From Megalonaias nervosa (taxonomy: Eukaryota; Mollusca; Bivalvia; Unionida; Unionidae), in the NCBI GenBank assembly GCA_016617855.1, contig JAECUM010016845.1:1-64000 (forward strand): 64,000 nucleotides of DNA. The letters are read 5' to 3'. The notes below the pieces were generated by a model, which was given only the letters and a program-made list of their open reading frames with translations, had not been told where the DNA came from and made no database searches. A program made the translations under genes and the position numbers. This document shows positions 36,701 to 43,911 of the stretch, in pieces. Every line of letters begins with the position of its first letter. Position 1 is the first letter of the stretch.

Positions 36701-37749
36701 TTACACTTTGTGGAGACTTAAAACCTTCACATGTGATGAAGGTTGGTCCTTAAACAGCATTTTTAGAATTTTGATCCATTTCCTGTGTAGGGATGCATTA
36801 ATATATAATAGTGTAAAATGTGTAACAATTTTATGGACAGAGGTGTTCAAGTTCACCTACATTATCATTTGGGACAGATTTGCAGCATGTAAGATGCTTA
36901 AAATAATTCCCTGGGACATACATTTGGGGTATGGATCTCTGGAACTACTTTGATCAACCAATAACTACATTGGCTCAGCAAGAAAATATGAATGGTAATG
37001 TACATAGTAAACATACCCTGGAGGCAGTTCGTTGGGTTGGGGAGTAGGGTTCTGTTTGGTAGACATAACCTGGAGGCAGTTCATTGGGTTGGGGAGTAGG
37101 GTTGTGTTTGGTAGACACACCCTGGAGGCAATTTATTGTGTTGTGGAGTAGGGTTCTGTTTGGTAGACATACCCTGGAGGCAGTTCATTGGGTTGGGGAG
37201 TAGGGTTTTGTTTGGTACTCAGATTCTATTAAGATTCATATTCAACAACTATAGAAAGTACATGTAATGCCATTTATAAATGCTGGTTATCATGAGATAC
37301 ATCACAGCATTTTCTTCTTTGCTCATAAAATACTTTGACTTGGGTATAAATTTGATGTGTTTGGTCCCTTGTTTTCTCTCTAGTTTACTATTACAATTAT
37401 TTTCCATGCAAAGATGACTAAGTATTTGCATACTAGAATGGACTTAAGGCATGACATGGGTATGGAGGTGTTGTCCTTGGGTCACAACTTGGAAATTATT
37501 GCAATCTTCACCCTATAATTCGCAGCTACTTACAGGACATGCAAAATGGAACATATAAGCAGCATGCATTAGGATCATAGCAGCACACAATGGGGATGGG
37601 GTCTAAGCAGTTAATATTAGCTAAATGTATTTCATATATACCGTGCTCTCATAACACCAAGCACTCTTTACACAATTTTTCAGGTTAATAAGCACCATGA
37701 AGATTTGAAGCATAGGGTGAAGATGGCCACAAAACACTCAGAGCTCTAG
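2021..37749 (+). CDS. LRPAP1: Receptor-associated protein (RAP/LRPAP1) homologue, seven coding exons
   Basis: This is an ER chaperone that, in the family, binds LDL-receptor-family proteins during folding and blocks premature ligand binding. The exons are 2021-2179, 4332-4473, 10931-11062, 14715-14810, 26996-27231, 31638-31793 and 37684-37749. All introns have GT..AG borders and phases 0,1,1,1,0,0 match at every junction, giving 984 coding bases (328 residues; the human protein is 357). Residues 1-22 are a hydrophobic signal peptide. The RAP repeats are recognised by M-Q-K-V-N-N-L-W-E-K-A (domain 1), D-E-K-L-I-R-L-W-K-K-A (domain 2) and D-E-R-V-Y-D-L-W-L-Q-A (domain 3). The protein ends in HSEL, the counterpart of the human HNEL retrieval signal. 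The exons have no stops or frameshifts, so the gene looks intact. The identity is very secure; transcript ends are not determined. Confidence 0.95.
2543..2939. mobile_element. Foldback hAT-like MITE, copy 1, with internal insert
   Basis: The two arms (about 2543-2620 and 2866-2939) are inverted complements starting CACAGGAGTCTGC and ending GCAGACTCCTGTG. They are flanked by the 7-base direct repeat ATCACAC (2536-2542 and 2940-2946). Compared with copy 2 at 3215, about 240 bases of unrelated sequence (roughly 2625-2865) separate the arms. Confidence 0.85.
3215..3372. mobile_element. Foldback hAT-like MITE, copy 2, near-perfect palindrome
   Basis: A 158-base element is almost wholly palindromic (arms about 75 bases). 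It has the same CACAGGAGTCTGC termini as 2543-2939 and is flanked by the direct repeat ATCAAAC (3208-3214 and 3373-3379). Termini of CA-N-A-G type and 7-8 bp target duplications fit hAT-derived MITEs; the superfamily is inferred. Confidence 0.85.
3652..3952 (+). repeat. tRNA-derived SINE, family A, full-length
   Basis: The tRNA-like head has an A-box-like AGTGGCCGAAGTGGTTAGAGC at 3661-3681 and a B-box-like GGTTCAAACTG at 3708-3718. The family body and the 3' block AGTGATATGACTGGAAAATTTTT follow. It is collinear with 48315-48628. Confidence 0.85.
4332..4473 (+). CDS. LRPAP1: LRPAP1 exon 2 (rest of RAP domain 1)
   Basis: The acceptor TTTTTTTCATCAAAG ends at 4331 and the donor is GTGAGT at 4474. 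It enters in phase 0 and leaves in phase 1. It encodes the D-R-L-S-E-L-Y-Q-E-L helix, the basic K-K-N-K-H block and L-L-D-D-D-G-L-L-E-A-E-A-R, which align with domain 1 of the RAP family. Its last 23 bases and the donor are duplicated at 7401. Confidence 0.92.
4451..7400 (+). repeat. Intronic tandem duplication, copy A
   Basis: A 2950-base unit starts inside exon 2 and recurs directly after itself at 7401-10212, with several percent divergence and small indels. The unit includes a dispersed, solo-LTR-like repeat (about 4826-5655, related to 21195 and 42067). Copy A has no hAT MITE and retains about 300 bases (roughly 5414-5716) that copy B lacks. Confidence 0.9.
4826..5655 (+). repeat. Solo-LTR-like dispersed repeat inside copy A
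   Basis: It matches the elements at 21195 and 42067 in blocks such as GTGAAACCAACAAGTTTAGT, the ATTTATTTCACTGGAA block and the later TTCCA-rich blocks. Boundaries are approximate because the terminal TAACA is not recognisable here. A partial copy is in copy B (about 7975-8570). Confidence 0.55.
7401..10212 (+). repeat. Intronic tandem duplication, copy B
   Basis: It begins with a copy of the last 23 bases of exon 2 plus its donor (GTGAGA at 7424) and is collinear with 4451-7400 to 10212. Relative to copy A it has a 161-base MITE insertion (7686-7846) and a deletion near 8570. The exon fragment has no acceptor, so it is probably not spliced. Confidence 0.9.
7686..7846. mobile_element. hAT-like MITE with perfect 8-bp target duplication
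   Basis: The 161-base insert starts CAATGTTCCCGCTAAG and ends CTTAGAGGGAACGTTG, near-perfect terminal inverted repeats. It is flanked by the direct repeat CTGGTAAC (7678-7685 and 7847-7854). The empty site is preserved in copy A near 4692. The interior is GC-rich (GCGCGCGCATGCGC). Confidence 0.92.
10213..10930. other. Intron 2, end
   Basis: AT-rich intronic sequence with no gene or recognised repeat. It ends in a good polypyrimidine tract and acceptor CTTCTTTTTTGCAG. Confidence 0.5.
10931..11062 (+). CDS. LRPAP1: LRPAP1 exon 3 (end of domain 1, start of domain 2)
   Basis: The acceptor TTTTTTGCAG ends at 10930 and the donor is GTATGA at 11063; phase 1 in, phase 1 out. It encodes the end of domain 1 (R-R-Y-K-L-E-D-Y-F), an acidic linker (S-D-S-D-D-N) and the first helix of domain 2 (D-E-K-L-I-R-L-W-K-K-A-Q-R-A-G-F-S). 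Confidence 0.93.
11063..12701. other. Intron 3, unique-looking part
   Basis: No gene is supported. Open stretches here (for example 11335-11556) have no recognisable domain and the composition of surrounding intron. Confidence 0.4.
12702..12905 (+). repeat. 34-bp minisatellite, six copies
   Basis: The unit GTTTTAAACCATTATCTTAA plus 14 more bases repeats at 12702, 12736, 12770, 12804, 12838 and 12872, almost without substitutions. A seventh copy is cut off after about 7 bases. Such uniformity points to recent expansion. Confidence 0.95.
13988..14207 (+). repeat. 48-bp minisatellite, about 4.5 copies
   Basis: The units start TACATG(T/C)ATAATTA at 13988, 14036 and 14084. A partial internal copy (about 24 bases) follows, then a last diverged copy ending near 14207. 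Each holds ACTACACCCATCAGTCAAAA. Confidence 0.85.
14472..14627 (+). repeat. 39-bp minisatellite, four copies
   Basis: The unit ACAAGACAAAGCTGTGCAAT followed by a variable CTxxxCTTACTGCCATTGTA starts at 14472, 14511, 14550 and 14589. The copies are diverged by several bases each. Confidence 0.85.
14715..14810 (+). CDS. LRPAP1: LRPAP1 exon 4 (RAP domain 2)
   Basis: The acceptor GATTATTCCAG ends at 14714 and the donor is GTACAT at 14811; phase 1 in, phase 1 out. It encodes G-D-E-L-Q-K-L-K-E-E-F-H-H-Q and D-E-Y-N-A-V-K-E-E-F, collinear with domain 2 helices of the RAP family. Confidence 0.93.
15928..16136 (+). repeat. Diverged minisatellite, about 45-47 bp, five copies
   Basis: Repeated modules of the form TTGGTTCCCACCCATGGGAT plus GACTGTGCCAGAGGTCATAT occur five times with many substitutions. 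They create short open frames that I do not consider genes. Confidence 0.8.
16137..18504. other. Intron 4, no recognised gene
   Basis: AT-rich sequence. A C/T-rich part (17080-17260) gives open frames without recognisable domains. No splice-consistent coding segment fits between exons 4 and 5. Confidence 0.4.
18505..20260 (+). pseudogene. CR1-like LINE reverse transcriptase, decayed
   Basis: The longest open part (18621-19037) shows the RT palm entry Y-R-P-I-S-I-L-P-I-L-S-K-L-L-E-K and the G-F-R-x-N-H-S-C-E-T-A-L block typical of CR1/jockey-type LINEs. Motif A is degraded: the position of the catalytic aspartate reads V-E-F-R-K-A-V-D. The Y-A-D-D-T box is at about 19154-19168 in another frame. 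The C-terminal Q-K-R-A-C-R-L-I block is at 19608-19632. Several stops and frameshifts separate these pieces. The 3' end carries GTTCCATTCAACTAATTGTA and runs into an ATT-repeat tail, as usual for this LINE group. It sits in intron 4 of the LRPAP1-like gene in the same orientation. Confidence 0.88.
20261..20335 (+). repeat. ATT microsatellite, LINE 3' tail
   Basis: An imperfect (ATT)n/(ATC)n array directly follows the LINE 3' end at 20260. Confidence 0.85.
21002..21194 (+). repeat. SINE family B, 5' part (outer layer of a nest)
   Basis: The tRNA-like head GGCCCCAAGTGGCCAAGTGG with a B-box-like GGTTTGAGTC leads a body identical in order to the copy at 23340. The copy stops at CTGGCCAC (21194) and resumes at 24213. 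Confidence 0.85.
22764..23144 (-). pseudogene. pogo/Tigger-like transposase, C-terminal fragment
   Basis: The open frame of 126 codons includes V-T-L-Q-S-L-N-L-K-E and A-I-M-P-R-C-I-E-K-C-W-E-K-G-L, the counterpart of the helix after the DDE core in Tigger/jerky-type transposases (A-W-x-x-V-x-x-x-T-I-x-N-C-F-R-K-A-G-F). An acidic stretch D-D-D-D-S-L-F-D and a tail follow. The DDE catalytic core itself is not recognisable in the remaining sequence of the element. Confidence 0.65.
23340..23591 (+). mobile_element. SINE family B, full-length, with 14-bp target duplication
   Basis: The head is GGGGCCCCGAGTGGCCGAGT, with a B-box-like GAGTTCGAGTTC near 23413. The body is shared with 21002 and 26214, and the end is GGCGTTAAACCCTATAACAA with CAA repeats. 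The direct repeat ATCAACCGCCGCAT flanks it exactly (23326-23339 and 23592-23605). The class II (Leu/Ser-like) tRNA origin is inferred from the head. Confidence 0.93.
24213..24282 (+). repeat. SINE family B, 3' part (outer layer of the nest)
   Basis: It continues the SINE broken at 21194: CCATGTATAGCCTATCTTGT, then GGCATTAAACCCTATAACA and a CAA-rich tail. Confidence 0.85.
24283..26213. other. Intron 4, no recognised gene
   Basis: AT-rich. It contains a short ATT array near 25128-25155 and nothing else that I can assign. Confidence 0.4.
26214..26465 (+). repeat. SINE family B, diverged copy
   Basis: GGCTGTGTTGTCTAAAGCGC, GTGTGAGAAAGCTTGCCA and TGTATAGCCTATCTTGTGCT occur in the family order, ending in ACAACAACAGCAACAA. 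It is more diverged than the copy at 23340. Confidence 0.85.
26996..27231 (+). CDS. LRPAP1: LRPAP1 exon 5 (end of domain 2, start of domain 3)
   Basis: The acceptor CCATTTTCTAG ends at 26995, just after a G-rich run (26969-26983), and the donor is GTAAAG at 27232. Phase 1 in, phase 0 out. It encodes the domain 2 tail (E-L-H-W-K-K-K-G-M-K, E-N-L-E-K-K-L-E) and the first helix of domain 3 (D-E-R-V-Y-D-L-W-L-Q-A-K-Q-S-N-M-T-A-A-E-L). The alternative acceptor six bases downstream would shift the frame. Confidence 0.93.
27232..28312. other. Intron 5, first part
   Basis: No gene. Short imperfect repeats of TGCAGATTT are at 27410-27475. Confidence 0.4.
28321..29992. mobile_element. Non-autonomous hAT-like element
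   Basis: The left end TAGGGGTGAAACAATTGATG and right end ATTGTTTCACCCCA are inverted. Inner sub-repeats with ATGCATC/GATATCGAT motifs are near both ends. The flanks ATAAGTCA (28313-28320) and ATAATTCA (29993-30000) match at 7 of 8 bases, as expected of a hAT target duplication. No transposase is recognisable inside. Confidence 0.75.
30001..31637. other. Intron 5, end, with TA microsatellite
   Basis: No gene. A (TA)n array lies at about 30680-30728. A block near 31535-31600 (TGTATTGTGATACACTATGA) resembles 40715-40760, suggesting another dispersed repeat. The acceptor is TTTTTGTATCAG. Confidence 0.5.
31638..31793 (+). CDS. LRPAP1: LRPAP1 exon 6 (RAP domain 3, receptor-binding helices)
   Basis: The acceptor ends at 31637 and the donor is GTTTGT at 31794; phase 0 both sides. 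It encodes S-E-L-K-H-F-E-H-R-I-E-K-H-G-Y-L-Q-E-E-L and K-H-K-D-L-K-E-K-V-Q-L-Y-G-K-K. In the mammalian protein two lysines in this region dock on LDL-receptor modules. The first (the E-K-H position) is kept; the second appears replaced by a non-lysine residue in my hand alignment. Confidence 0.93.
31835..33235. repeat. Decayed pogo-like element, second copy
   Basis: 31840-31950 matches 23675-23785 (CAATGCATTGAAAACAAACA then ATTAACACTTATCAGCT). 33040-33230 is the reverse complement of the 23160-23330 region. ATAACACAAATTCAGATATA (32560) resembles the pogo element's inner repeats. The pieces are rearranged relative to 22098-24203 and clear ends were not found. Confidence 0.55.
33236..35058. other. 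Intron 6, no recognised gene
   Basis: AT-rich with a short ATT array near 34500-34528. Nothing assignable. Confidence 0.4.
35059..35620. repeat. Large inverted (foldback) repeat
   Basis: The left arm about 35059-35250 (CCCCCATTAAATGCCCAGTC ... GATGAATTCATATCTCTCCT) and right arm about 35430-35620 (GAGAGATATGAATTCATCCC ... GCATTTAATGGGGGTTATG) are inverted complements over roughly 190 bases, around a 180-base spacer. It is probably a foldback DNA transposon or MITE. I could not define a target duplication. Confidence 0.85.
35621..37010. other. Intron 6, with CA microsatellite
   Basis: (CA)n runs at 35771-35818; otherwise no feature assigned. Confidence 0.5.
37011..37218 (+). repeat. 52-bp minisatellite, four copies
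   Basis: The unit ACATACCCTGGAGGCAGTTC plus 32 bases (GGGTTGGGGAGTAGGG...) starts at 37011, 37063, 37115 and 37167, with one to five differences per copy. Confidence 0.93.
37684..37749 (+). CDS. LRPAP1: LRPAP1 exon 7 (C-terminal end with HSEL)
   Basis: The acceptor CACAATTTTTCAG ends at 37683, phase 0. It encodes 21 residues, V-N-K-H-H-E-D-L-K-H-R-V-K-M-A-T-K then H-S-E-L, and the TAG stop at 37747. The C-terminal tetrapeptide corresponds to the family's ER-retrieval signal (HNEL in human). Confidence 0.93.
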   Translation, partial: VNKHHEDLKHRVKMATKHSEL

Positions 37750-38182
37750 AGGTTTCAGAGAGAGGAGAGAAATTGTTTATTTGTTTGATGTTTAATAGCA
37801 TCTCGGCACATGAAAGGCTATATTGTACCCTGGCAAATGGGGTACTAAAGATGCATCACAGTATCCAGACAGGGCTAGTATGAATTTGAGTTTGAGATTT
37901 AGTCTTCATTTTTATCCAGTCAGGTGTGATTTTTAAAAAGTAACAGACACAGTACTTGTTAACACAAATTCTCAAGCTCAAATTCAAGCTTAAAAGATGC
38001 ATCATATCCAGGCCTGGGCAGGAATTGAATACTCAAACTCTGGGAAGTGAGCCCATCACACTGACCCCTAGCTACTGTGGCTTCCAGGACAAGAGAGAGA
38101 TCCTTTCATTTTGTATTTTGATAGTTACTTTTTCTGTACAGGCACTATGATGTCCAAAAAAAGCTGTATATTTTTTAATAAA
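37750..38182 (+). other. Probable 3' UTR of the LRPAP1-like gene
   Basis: The first AATAAA after the stop is at 38177-38182, a candidate polyadenylation signal. No transcript data are available, so the end is inferred. Confidence 0.4.
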
Positions 38183-41100
38183 CTTCAATCTCATCTTCTA
38201 GGCTTAAAGATCTTTTGAGAGGTTTAAATTGCATTCTGTAAAAGTGGATTACTTAAGAAAAATTGTAATTTTCAGAATCTTTAATTTATCTATGATTTTT
38301 GTGTGTGGTTCAGAACATTTATCAGTGTATGTGGAGATTATGTAGCAGTAGTGTTCTTGCATTTTTCTGTGATGCCAGCCATTCTGGATTTTGTGGAATT
38401 ATGAATATTTAGTGAAAATCCAGCATTCAGAATTACATGACAGAATTCCAGAGAAGAAGAATTATTTAAAAGAAAAGTTGAACAAATCCTCAAACTTGAC
38501 ACTGGGGACAAGCTCAAAACTAAAGTATTCCAAAGACTTGTAAGCCCAGTAAATTGAGAGAGGTTGTGTTCCGTTTGTAATGCGTTATATTCTGCATGTT
38601 TTATACACTGATTTTAACCACAGTATATATAACAGCACATTTATTTAACATGGATGTGTACAAAATGCTTCAATTACATAAATGACAGAGTTTTATTTAT
38701 GTATTAGTACTTTATTTCACATTATTTTCTGTCAAAATATGATGCCTCCTCCTTAAAACAAGTGTCAAAGTGAGTGTTAGATTTTGTCATGCAGATGTAA
38801 CAATGTGAATGCTTATTATTTAAAGCAAGTTTTGACATGTATTTAATAAATATGTGTATTTTGGCTTCATTTCAGTTACAGTTTAATTGTAATATTTGTT
38901 AGTATTCAGGGTTCACCAACTTTCAGGCCCTAACATGGCCACAGGAAGTGGATGAGAAGGCTTCTGTTTTATTGTTATGCTGGGCAATGAAACTGCCTGT
39001 CCAACTTTCTGGTCTTATCAAGCTTAACCACTAATGACTGGTGTTTTTTATCTGTTGTTTACATCATAATTACAGGTGTTAGATCCAAATAATTGCATAG
39101 ATGCAGATGTGTTAATAAAAAATTACAGATTATTCTCATTTTCTAGACAAGCATTTATATTGTTGATGCAGTTCAAGAGATGCACCTATTAACATGACTG
39201 CTAATGTGTGCTCTTCCAACTAGCTGTGCATTCAGTTCTTCAGCTATCAATTCAAGTCCTTCCTTTTTTGTTTGGTATACATATCTGTCTATATGTACTG
39301 TAAGATGTATATTTTGTATAACTCTAATTATTTATGTGCAAAAAATTATTAAAAGAAAACTTTAGCAATTGATTTGTAAAATGTCAGATTTTATTTTACC
39401 CTTTTTTTCAAACTTTTGTTGTGATGTTATGTTGTCATGCTTTGGGGCAAGCTCAAATTTTGCAGGGGCAAGTTGAGTTTTCCAGTCAGCCTGAGGCATG
39501 CTGACTTTTATAAAATATGTCTAGCTCTGGACAAAATACAGATATTGAACACAAGTTTTTGTGTGAACAAATAAGGGGAAAGTTACTTAAGGACCGGTAC
39601 GATAGACTGGTACACAGAATTTAGTTTGTCATTGTACAAATAAGCCAGCCATTTTGTATCATGATACAGTAATTGTCTTCATTACAGTATTATCATGATA
39701 GTATTTTATACATAAATAAACAGAAAAAATGCAAGTAAGTCCATCTTCGCAAACAAACATCTTTCATGTATATTCAGTTTGATTCCTTTTAAAAACTTTC
39801 ATAGTTATTGCTATTGACATATGTAATCAGTCAATGGATTTTTTAATAATTTGTTTCAAAAGTTGTCTTATTTTGATTTCTATTCATATTAGCAAATTGT
39901 ACCTTCTGTCTGTGTATATTAAGTTTACTTCTCTAAACAGCCAAGTATGTCCTTATATTAACAGCCACATTGCTTTTCTTAAATCATTTTAAAAAATCCT
40001 TTGTAGTGTGAGCTAAATTCCCAGAATGACCAATATATATAAAGTGTTTTTCATTTCTTTTGCTCTTTTTTAAAAGGTTTTGCTAAGAATTGATCAGATA
40101 AACTAAATTGATTTTAAAACTTGTTATTATTGTATTCTGCCAAGTACTCTATAGTTCTCGATAGATAACGTGAAAAAAAATAATAGAACCATTACTCAGG
40201 ATCTGGGAACTAAACACAGCATGTGCTGATGTAATTTTCCATTATGCATGTATTTTGAGCAGAGTTGTAAAGGTTCAAGTGGTCATGGTAACTGAAAGCT
40301 GGAGGGGCATTAGATTAATAATCCATCTGTGATAATGGGTAAGTGTCTAAATGCAAACAATACCTGCTTTAAATTTGTTGCTCTGCCATGAAACACCAAG
40401 CCAGACTAAACTTGGATGGAACAAATATTTGCAAGATCAAAGCAAAATGTACATAGGTAATATTTGAAAATATTTTCAAACATTTATAATTACTATCTTG
40501 TGATGGAAAAAAATTCTTGTAATTTATAAAGAGGATGTGTAACAGTTAATTAAATATTGAAGAATAAGGAGACCATTGGTATGCATGTCGTGAAGCAGTC
40601 TTGTTGTTTAATTCATTCAAAGGATAGAAAGATGACAAGAAAATGTTTATTTCAAGATAGTTCATGTTATTTAGTTAGTGTTTGATTTTACTGTTGGCTT
40701 GTATTGATAGAGTCTGTATCGTGATACACTATCACAGGAGTAAATATTGTGATTCATCAATATGGAAAACATGCATTTGAAAAGATCAGAAGTGTCATCT
40801 GATTCAGTGAATGCAACATTAACTTCAACTTGAATGTTTCTTTGAGTACGCATTGGTTTTAATGACCTCCAGTTCAGTTTCAGAAACCCAAAATGATGTT
40901 AAACCCCATAAAACCAATCCAATCATCAATATGGAGTTGCCACTAAAAGACTTTTTATGATGCTTAGTTGGTCCATCACAACCGCCATCTTGAAAATCTT
41001 GTTGTCATTACTCCTAGTGAACAGAATATGACATGGGGTTTTGACCAGAAGATTTGTATAATGTCTATTTGGCCCTAAACGAAATGGTTCCGTTCAGACA

Positions 41101-42062
41101 TAACTGAAGTGCTTGATTGGTGTCAGACATACCCAGGAAATTCATTGCAACCACCACTGTGCTTAAGCAACCAAGGTTGCCAATATTATATCCACTTTTC
41201 CTTCATGCCAGTTTCATTTCACAGATGCTTTGCATGAAAAAACAGTTTGGTGCTTTGATTGTGGAGAGAATTGCAACAGTTAGTCCTCCACTTTAAAAGC
41301 ATAAAAGGAGAAATGGTGAGTTTTCAGCGATCATTGTCACATTAACAACGTCACACCAATCTCAGTCTTCATCCCCCAACTGTATAACTCTATTCAAAGA
41401 TAAGAAATTAGCCCATATTACAATCAGTGGATATTACTCCATGATTCTTAGACCAAGGAAGAGGTGAAATTGGCCACAGCAAAGACCCTTTGGACTTTAT
41501 ACCCAATTTTGACATATGCAGGCCACACTCGTTATCTGTTTGTTCCTAATATGAAACCTTTCCTGGGTCTCTCTTCTTAGTCTATCAATCAAGAGAGGTG
41601 AAGCTGACAGACTTGGTACATGCCTTCACATGCTATCTAAGGTGCACAGAGAATGTCTGCAGTGGCTGTCAAAGGCTCGTCTTTTGAATGCAAGACAATA
41701 GCCAGGCATGGGATCCCGCTAGGATTGCCCTTGCTCACTCTCTCTCTTTGATACTTCATGAGAGGCAGCAATGCAAGACTCATTTGGTGCTCTCAGGCAT
41801 TATACAAGCCTAGTATTATGCATGGACATTTTTACACATATTTAGTTCAATACAGAGCTGTCTGTTTGTTTTTAGAGTGTACTTCAAAATGAACTTGAAA
41901 GAGCTCTGCATTTGAAATAGATTGCTCTAAAAATCAGTTAGAAACTTGTCAGTGATTGTAATTGTTACTGTCTGTACCTCTCTTGATTCAATTGGATACC
42001 TCTACAAATAAATAAGAGAGAGCATTCATTCAATTACAGAGCTCTATAAATGAATTAAAGAG
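38183..42062. other. Intergenic stretch without a recognised gene
   Basis: AT-rich. Open stretches are short and show no domains. A piece near 40715-40760 is shared with 31535-31600. Confidence 0.4.
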
Positions 42063-42066
42063 GTAT

Positions 42067-42913
42067 TGTATGACTCTGTGGTAACAAACTAAGTAACATA
42101 AAAAAGCAAAACCAATAAGTTTTGTAAAACTTAACAAAGAATTTAATTATCACAGTCATTAATGAAAACGTAAGAGGAAGTTACGGTATTATGATGTGAA
42201 TCCAGAATAATCCTGATAAAATTTTATGAAAGTCCAAAATGAATGAAAAGTTCTATATCAATTTGAAAACCGGATGTGTACTGGTCTGCCAAGAACCAAA
42301 TTGTTGTCAGATGGTGTTCTCCAGAACTCCTTCGAATAATTCACAACAGTTCCAAAATGATATGATAGTCCAAATAATGAGCACTTTCTGTTTCCACTGA
42401 ACAGTCCAAGCAAATGTTTTTCTACATGAATAATATCTAAGTACAATTTAAAACACATCTGCAGACTTACAACAGGGACACAAGAAATGAGAATGACTCC
42501 AAAAATGGAATGAATCTGATTGCTCAGTTCTGTCCTTATATTCACCTAATATTATGACCCTTATTTCACAGTATACCCCATGTGACAGATCACAATACTT
42601 ATTTTGACTCAAACTTGTCTATTCATGTGACCTAACCCAGCCAATGGTAACTTACTGAATTCTTCTGGAAATATCAAAACCCGATTAGCCAATGAGAAAT
42701 TAATCTAAATGTGCCATTAAGATTATTATTATTAATTGTTCACACATACATCATGAAGAATCTGTTTATTGATCCTAAGTAATATGCTCTTAACAAAACT
42801 CAGGTCACATAGGCAAAATTTAACTAAAGATGCTCTGTGTAATTTACAGCCATGAATAAAAATGAGATAAAATGATGTACCAGGAATTAATAAAACTACA
42901 GATATACATAACA
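42067..42913 (+). mobile_element. Solo-LTR-like element, 847 bp
   Basis: It starts TGTATGACTCTGTGG and ends ACATAACA (TG..CA), flanked by GTAT (42063-42066 and 42914-42917). The body matches the elements at 4826 and 21195 (AAGCAAAACCAATAAGTTTTGTAAAACTTAACAAAG-type block at 42103). It has no coding capacity. Confidence 0.7.
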
Positions 42914-42917
42914 GTAT

Positions 42918-43623
42918 TGAAAAGAATTAGAGAATTATTGGCTCAATTACAGAGTTGTCTTATTCATTTGAAAAGGTATCAAAATATTGTTTCTAGGCAT
43001 CCAAGCCCAGCTTCCTTAAAATAAAAAAATACTGTCAAATAATTTTATAGTTCTTGAATCAGGAGAGAGGGGGTGCATCAAAGTGGTTACTTTTGAATGG
43101 AGGGAGAGGGGGTGCATAAAAGTGGTTACTTTTCAATGGTGAGAGAGGAGTGCATCAAAGTGGTTACCATTTTGAAACCAGGAACATCCAAATACCATCC
43201 TACCAGAAAAATTGTTGTGCATCAAACTCAATTGTCACAAAATTTTATGAACAACCAAAGCTCCTGGGTTACTTTGAGTGCTGCCAAGTGCATGACTATA
43301 ATTTCATCTGAAATGGAACAGAGGGGGGTGCAGATCATGCAGAATATGTACAAATTCACACACTTGGTGAATGCTTGTCTCAACATAAGTTGCACTGCCA
43401 GTAGAGGTTGGTTTTGTAGCTCTTGTAGCAACATGTGTCTTTATTCAAGTAGGCAACTACTTACACATCTTGATACTTCAGCTTGACATAAATGGTTGCT
43501 AAACTAAATTTGATTGGCACATTAGGCCCAGGAACAAGCATCCTCTTGTTGTTTTCACCTTGTATTCAATAAGGAAGTTTTATAAATGCAGATTTAAAAT
43601 ACTTGCTACTTAGAAAACCTCAA
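42918..43623. repeat. Intergenic, short imperfect repeats
   Basis: Three imperfect copies of GAGAGGGGGTGCATCAAAGTGGTTACTTTT-like sequence lie at 43066-43170. No gene is recognised. Confidence 0.55.
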
Positions 43624-43911
43624 ATGGCTGACTCCCCACATGGTTCATCTTCAAATGAACTTTTCATTCAGTCAATTCTGGCTGATGATAGTGTTGATGA
43701 TGATGGTTTTTCAAATTTTAAAGTATATCAAATTGTTGGAGCTGGAGAAGTGTAACTAGAAATACATGTGAATGATTTTGAACCCAAAAATATTGAATGT
43801 GAGTCTGATGTACATTCAGAATGGACAAAAACAGACAGCATGCCAGTCAACCCACTGTTGAGAGGTTTTTACATTAAATGTCGAACAGGCAGAATACCAA
43901 GTCTAAATTAA
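43624..43911 (+). pseudogene. Decayed ORF-like fragment, possible transposase N-terminus
   Basis: From ATG 43624 one frame runs 96 codons to 43911 with a single internal TAA near 43753. It reads acidic and serine-rich (I-L-A-D-D-S-V-D-D-D-G-F, then D-F-E-P-K-N-I-E-C-E-S-D, then E-W-T-K-T-D), the style of piggyBac-type transposase N-termini. No catalytic core is recognisable downstream. The assignment is a guess from composition; it could be another decayed gene. Confidence 0.3.

Noticed and set aside
43097..43486. 129-codon open frame
   Set aside because: It starts in imperfect repeats, has no recognised motif, and an antisense frame of similar length exists.
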